Origin: Hymenoscyphus infarciens
Lineage: Eukaryota; Ascomycota; Leotiomycetes; Helotiales; Helotiaceae
DNA length: 64,000 bases
Direction: 5' to 3'
Assembly (NCBI GenBank): GCA_001414345.1
Contig: LLCB01000206.1
Span: 1-64,000 of the forward strand
Under the pieces are notes generated by a model. The model made no database searches. It was given only the letters and a program-made list of their open reading frames with translations, and was not told the DNA's origin. The translations under genes and the position numbers were made by a program. Positions 59,286 to 64,000 of this stretch are shown in pieces. Numbering within the stretch: the stretch's first letter is position 1; each line of letters begins with the position of its first letter.

Positions 59286-60925
59286 ATGACGGTTCATGAT
59301 CTCAAGTGCTCAATCTGCCAGAGGACTTTCAGTAAAAGTACAAGCCTCCTTTTCTATAAATCCCAAGATAATAGAACAAGAACTCAATGAATGCTGACAA
59401 ACGATTTCGAAATAGAATCATCCCTAGTAAGACATGGAAAAAGATGTATAAACGGACCCCGACCAAGTTTAAGAAAGAAGTCTTGTCTGCAATGTGCGGG
59501 GATGAAGGTTAAATGTGATTTACGACGCCCCAAATGTGGCTGTTGTACTTCACGGGATGTAAACTGTGAATTCCCCCCTTCTGTAGAGCGAGAGGGGGAT
59601 GCACAAGCGAATGGTGGGAAAGAGGCGTCTTTGGAAATGGTCACCACCACGAGGCGGCCGAATACCGATAGAATAGTACCCGACATCGAAATGGAAATGG
59701 GTTCTTCGTCTTCAAAAACCACCAACGCACTCGATGAATTTATTACTCTCGAAGAAATAATTTCCATAACGACACAATCCGAGATACCGGAAATCATCAA
59801 CTCCCCCTCCGCAAACCAAAATCAAGCACCAGAGTGCGATGGGAAACTCACGGATCCCAGTTCTGATGGTTGTAGTCCGGTGTTGAATTTGATTAATGAT
59901 CCTTGGAGTCTGGCTTTCTATCCTAATCCTACCACCACCCCTCCTCTCACGAAACATAGTATGGAATTCTTATTCAGAGTTCTTAGAACTTGGCCGAGCA
60001 TGATGGCTAGAGAGCTGCAGTTGCCACCTATCATCCATCCCCGACATGCAGAAGCCCCACTTCTTATGCCTCTGGCGAAGTGCTTTACACTGTGTAAAAT
60101 GTGGTATTGTGAGAGTTCAGTGTCGGGAGACATAGTACAGAGAACGATTATGAAAGAGATGCAAAAGATTTTCAAAGAAGTGAGTTCCCTCGCTCGCCCC
60201 TCCAAGCCTCACATGCAACGAATTCACATCCAGTAAGATACTGACGAGTAAAAAAAGTACTGGTCCTACAACGAAGACACCCTCCTGGCAAGCCTCCAAG
60301 CTCTAACAATCTACATGCTCATGCTCCTCTTTCCATCCAAACGCTCCCCCTCGGACACCCTCCCCTATCTCGACACCCAAATCTTCAACGCAATCCAAAC
60401 CCTCGTCTACCACTTCGTAGACCTCTCCCTCGTGCTCCCCTCCGAACGAACACAAACTCTCCCTCCCTACCACAAATGGCTCCAAACAGAAGCAACCCGC
60501 CGCTCAGTCCTAACCCTCTACCTAATCCACTGGTGCTACTCAATCTACCACTGTCTCCCCTCTTTTGCTTGCGAAGAACTAGGGTTCATGCCCGCTTCCG
60601 CAGCAAAATACCTGTGGCAAGCACAAAACCAAGAGGAGTGGGAGGAGAAATACGGGAGGTGGTTGAAGGGATGGGAAGGGCATGGGTATTTGCAGGGTGA
60701 GTTTATGGGGATTGGCGAGGGGATTGCGGTTAATGAGCGGACGGAACGGTGGTTGGAGGAGGCGGATGAGTTTGGGGTTATGTTTATGACTATTGGTAAG
60801 TTTCCACGCTTCGTTTTCCCTCTCTTTGTTGGTGAAGACTAATGAATGAGTAAATAGTTAATGCTGCGGAGCGAGAACCATATTTCTATGATAACTATTA
60901 TGGTTCTGGACGATCGATGGGATAG
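59286..60925 (+). CDS. Transcription factor with C2HC-type finger and Zn(II)2Cys6 domain
   Basis: A 473-residue protein from four exons: 59286-59337, 59416-60179, 60258-60795 and 60858-60925, all in frame. The first intron (78 bp) must be removed to complete a zinc finger at residues 8-28 (C-x2-C-x12-H-x3-C: CSICQRTFSKKSSLVRHGKR then C). This is followed at once by a perfect Zn(II)2Cys6 cluster at 41-68 (spacing C2C6C6C2C6C). The rest resembles the fungal-specific regulatory region (TLLASLQALTIYMLMLLF; RRSVLTLYLIHW). It ends AAEREPYFYDNYYGSG. It should act in the nucleus as a DNA-binding regulator. Double-finger factors of this type are known in filamentous fungi. The second intron (78 bp) contains a TACTGAC branch-like site. 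Targets unknown. Confidence 0.85.
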
Positions 60926-61523
60926 TGGTTTTTTATGGGCTTTAAATATCAGGGTAGGTTGGTGTTGATGGATCTTTGAACCCCGGGTTCCGGTTCTTGG
61001 GAGGGTTATTGGCTGGCCAATAATGGCTGAACCTCAACGACTGGCGTGGCTCTATTGGCTATCAGATACCCGAGTTTTCAATTAAAATTCAAGTACACGT
61101 TTGTTTAAAAATCGAGTTCAAAAATATGACCAGCTGTTTACGGTTTCGTACGAACGAGTCCAGCATGATTTACAACGAAGTCTAATTTCGAACGGAGGGG
61201 AGTCTTTTGAGCACAAAACCAAATACTGTCAAATAAAAGCATGCAATCCCTAGGTAGGTCCTTCAATGCCTCAAAGCTAATGTTTATCTAACTTAAGCCC
61301 AAGATCGCCTTTTGTAGTTCGCTTGAGCACTGGCATACTTCATGAACATCACTAACTTAGACTTCATTTTTAAAATCACTGTCACACATGAGAATTAGGA
61401 GCAAGGACCCACAAGGTCGTAGGAACCTAAACCCCTTCCACCTAATTATTTTCCATAAAATAGAATATTCTCCCAAACTATTTCAAACAATAAATCAAAC
61501 TCAACAAAGTAACGAAAGAGAAC
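60926..61523. other. Intergenic region with an inverted CCAAT pair
   Basis: 3' flank of the transcription factor. TTATTGG and CCAATAA at 61006-61023 form an inverted repeat around CTGG, and a CCCGGG palindrome lies at 60,982-60,987. An ORF from 61,388 runs into a simple repeat and is not a gene. Confidence 0.4.
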
Positions 61524-61640
61524 TAGCATCTAGGGCGTCCCGTACATACCAAAAGCCGGAATCGACTAAATCGCAAATCGCAAATCGCAAATCGCAAATT
61601 ACAAAGGTTAAGAGATATAAAACTATATTATCCTATTCTC

Positions 61641-61800
61641 TTACTCTCTTACACTCTTACTCTCTTACACTCTTACACTCTTACACTCTTACACTCTTAC
61701 ACTCTTACACTCTTATACTCTTATACTCTTACTCTCTTACTCTCTTACTCTCTTACTCTCTTACTCTCTTACTCTCTTACTCTCTTACTCTCTTACTCTC
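61641..61800 (+). repeat. Octamer microsatellite (TTACWCTC)n, about 20 copies
   Basis: Twenty units of TTACTCTC, TTACACTC or TTATACTC in uninterrupted 8-bp register. The spurious frame through it encodes a Ser/Leu/Thr repeat. Confidence 0.9.
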
Positions 61801-61907
61801 TTATCCTATTCTTCTATATACTACGTATACTAAGAGAGTATAGGAGAGAGTAAGAGAAGAATAAGAGTAAGGTAAGCAAAAGAGATAGTTAGAGGTAAGG
61901 AGGTAAG

Positions 61908-62070
61908 CAAACATTCCAAGGGAAGGTTTTTCCTAGCGTAGGTAAGGAGAGTTTAAAGCAAACATTCTAGGAGAAGGTTTTTCCTAGCGTAGGTAAGGAG
62001 AGTTTAAAGCAAACATTCTAGGAGAAGGTTTTTCCTAGCGTAGGTAAGAGGAGTTTAAAGTAAACATTCC
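61908..62070 (+). repeat. 51-bp minisatellite, three copies plus a partial fourth
   Basis: Units start at 61908, 61959 and 62010 (CAAACATTCTAGGAGAAGG...). A fourth begins at about 62,061 as TAAACATTCC. Units differ by only a few bases. Confidence 0.9.
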
Positions 62071-62426
62071 CTCTACTCCTCTCCTCCCTCTCCTCTTCTT
62101 TCTCTTTCTTCTCTCTTATTTATCTAAAAATAATAGGAAGAATATAATATAAGAGTTAGGTAATAGAGACTAAGTATATAATAGCGAGGAGGCGATATTA
62201 CTACTATATATATATAATACTCGTTCTCTCTCTCTATCCTCTAATTAATTACTATAGATAGTCTTAATATAGAGAGGGGGGGAGGGGGGAGAAGGAGGGA
62301 GAGAGAACTTAAATTAAAAAGATATTATATTTTATAGTTATAAAAAGTACGATTTACGATTTACGATTTACGATTTACGATTTAGTCGTTTCCGACTTTT
62401 AGTACATACGGGATGCCGTAGCATCC

Positions 62427-62961
62427 TAAGTCTTTTTCGTAACTTCTTTCATTTCAATTAACTTAAGAGCTTTGCGATTCCAAACTATCGCACTCTTATC
62501 CTTGCCTTTTCTTCACTCCCAAAGTACCGATTTCATGATTTCCAACAATAAACAATAGCTCCCCAACATACATCCTCTTTTTTCAAAAAATATCTCTTGT
62601 CGCAAGAATAGAGGCTCATCGTTCTAGGATAATCAGCGGAGAGGATATCACGAGATGTATGCACGTGAGACCTGCTCATTGCTCTGTGTAGCCTCAACTC
62701 CAACAAATCCCAAAAGGGAAAAGCCAATCTCAGACTTTCATTTCTCTCAAAAGGTTGATATCATACATAAGTATCAGTGGCCATGCGTATGCCATTCATT
62801 CTCTACGCCCCCCAAATCCACAAAAAAAGAGTAAAAATCCATTCTCAACCAACCAGCCAGCCAGCTCCAAAAACGCCAGGGGGCATCAATCAATCAAATC
62901 AAAATACACCAATTCTACTATTCGTACCAAATTACCACCATCACCCCCATCAGCCCCACAT
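62427..62961. other. Intergenic region, 3' flank of the RSC9-like gene
   Basis: Normal composition; small ORFs only. No RNA gene or repeat recognised. Confidence 0.5.
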
Positions 62962-64000
62962 TTAAGAATCATTGATCGAACTCAGTAAATCAGCCATATA
63001 TTGAGCCTATCAAGTGTGTAAGTAAAGATATGACATGGCGACAAGCATAATAGAAGAGGACTTACCAAAGACCGATTATGAGCCATAACCTCATAAAACG
63101 TAGGAACAACCGGCTTAAAAAGCCGATCAACCCACGAAATCCCAGATTCCCTCGTATATATATCCTCCGCCTCCGTCTTCCCAATATTCCTCGCGAGATT
63201 TCGCAAGACAAGAACGGCGCTGAGAGGTATACCAGCAGCATCATGTCGCTCATCCATTGGTGTGACAGCCCAGTGGAATGGTTGCTTGACTGCGGGAATA
63301 ACGTACGAAGGCTTTATCCTCTTAGCAGGTGGTTGGCCATCGGTTGTATTATTGGAATATTGTGGGCGGAGATGGAGTTTAATATGTGCACCCAGTTGAG
63401 ATAGTTTTTCGGCGGGGACATGTTGGTAGCCGGAACATTCTCCCCAGTAGCAGGCGAGAGGAACGGCTCCTGTTGGTTGGTAATTTCCGTCGGCTGATTT
63501 TTCAGCGTGGAGATGGATTTGGAGGATGTGGTAGAAGACATCTGAGGGGTTGTTGAAGTATGCTCCACAGGATCCGACGGAGGAATCCTTGTTGTGGACG
63601 TTCCATAGGCATTGGATGTACTCTTCGCCGTCCATGTTGACAGGAACACTTCTCATTCTGATGCCTTTGATGACGAACCTCGGGGTATCTCCAGTTTGAA
63701 CTTGTGCTGCTGCTTTCTCCGCGAATGTAGTGCTGACGTTTTTGATGAAATCGGCAGCTGGGAGAATTTGTCTTCCGGTTTGCTGAATTGTTGGGAGGAA
63801 CTGGTTTTGGTAGGCGGTCCATAATGCAATTTGAGTAATCGACTCCTCGCGGTCTTCTTCAAAGAGACAACGTAGCCATTGTGAACTGCGTTCTGGTTCT
63901 TCCAACGTGAGAAGCTTGGCGAGGAGGTCACTAGGAACTGGGGCGATGCTTTTAGGGGCAGGTTTTCTTGTTTCTGGTATGCGAACCATCTCCTTGATAA
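62962..64000 (-). CDS. RSC9-like chromatin-remodelling subunit, 3' part
   Basis: Two exons are visible: 64000-63066 (open at the window edge) and 63006-62962, with a 59-bp intron. The last exon adds AQYMADLLSSINDS. The frame is open upstream of the ATG at 63,989, so that Met is probably internal. Visible domains: an RFX-like winged helix (QWLRCLFEEDREESITQIAL and LPAADFIKNVSTTF), a segment FVIKGIRMR, then two C2H2-like fingers (CGAYFNNPSDVFYHILQIHLH; CYWGEC...LGAHIKLHLR). This order matches the C-terminal half of fungal RSC9 proteins of the SWI/SNF-type RSC complex. Those usually also have an ARID domain at the N-terminus, which would lie outside the window. Confidence 0.72.

Larger units (their letters stand above)
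61532..62418. mobile_element. 887-bp non-autonomous element with the ends of element 1
   Basis: The left end (AGGGCGTCCCGTACATACC, AAAAGCCGGAATCGACT, then four AAATCGC heptads) and the inverted right end (CGGCATCCCGTATGTAC, TAAAAGTCGGAAACGACT, then five AAATCGT heptads) match over about 48 bp. Flanks TAGCATCT (61524-61531) and TAGCATCC (62419-62426) are a likely 8-bp target duplication with one transition. The inside contains an octamer array, a 51-bp minisatellite and no coding frame. The ends are the same as those of the 24,330-31,194 transposon, so it was probably mobilised by that family. Confidence 0.75.

Noticed and set aside
48767..60925. Secondary-metabolite gene cluster
   Set aside because: A transcription factor, an FSH hydrolase, a GNAT and an ADH pseudogene lie together, but there is no PKS, NRPS, terpene or DMAT core gene, and no P450 or transporter.
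61388..61843. 151-codon plus-strand ORF
   Set aside because: Most of it is translation of the 8-bp microsatellite, giving a Ser/Leu/Thr repeat; it also crosses the end of a transposon.
61908..62070. CRISPR-like array
   Set aside because: The 51-bp units are contiguous without unique spacers, and the organism is a fungus.
1..64000. tRNA or rRNA genes
   Set aside because: Scanned by eye for T-loop (GGTTCRANNCC) and cloverleaf stems; nothing convincing. A software scan would be needed to exclude them.

Overview
The window is nuclear DNA of a filamentous ascomycete (Pezizomycotina). Genes have 45-80 bp GT..AG introns, and their products are typical of such fungi: VPS11, an RSC9-like protein, a Zn(II)2Cys6 factor, an FSH hydrolase and a TauD dioxygenase. 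Long AT-rich blocks hold transposons riddled with C-to-T and G-to-A changes, the signature of repeat-induced point mutation (RIP). A leotiomycete (Botrytis/Sclerotinia/Helotiales type) would fit, but that is inference.

Layout. 1-11,290: RIP-degraded transposons (Ty3/gypsy on minus, a Tad-like LINE on plus, one unidentified reading frame). 11,861-19,039: a gene island with a TauD-family dioxygenase (minus), a doubtful gene and VPS11 (plus). 19,351-22,652: a complete but dead MULE DNA transposon with 148-bp inverted ends. 23,017-23,917: a coiled-coil hypothetical gene with one premature stop. 24,330-45,000: a 20-kb transposon graveyard. It contains two large inverted-repeat transposons encoding integrase-core (rve-like) transposases, a third transposase fragment, a LINE nested with a 14-bp target duplication, and three small inverted-repeat elements. 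45,000-46,126: a truncated acyltransferase-like gene with a hAT-like element in its leader. 48,767-60,925: a second gene island with an APP1-like secreted phosphatase, a secreted protein of unknown function, a GNAT acetyltransferase, a broken alcohol dehydrogenase, an FSH serine hydrolase, a VOC/glyoxalase-fold protein and a two-finger transcription factor. 61,532-62,418: a short element with the same ends as the 24-31 kb transposon. 62,962-64,000: the 3' part of an RSC9-like gene.

The genes are mostly independent housekeeping or metabolic genes. I see no biosynthetic cluster backbone (no PKS, NRPS or terpene cyclase). The most unusual content is the family of integrase-core transposons whose ends carry heptanucleotide subterminal repeats (AAATCGT-type in one, AAAACAT-type in the other). 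Next in interest are several small elements with clean target duplications and signs that RIP-type mutation has hit single-copy genes near the transposons.

All exon structures were worked out by hand from splice signals, frame continuity and protein-family expectation. Edges of degenerate transposons are approximate unless a target duplication is given.
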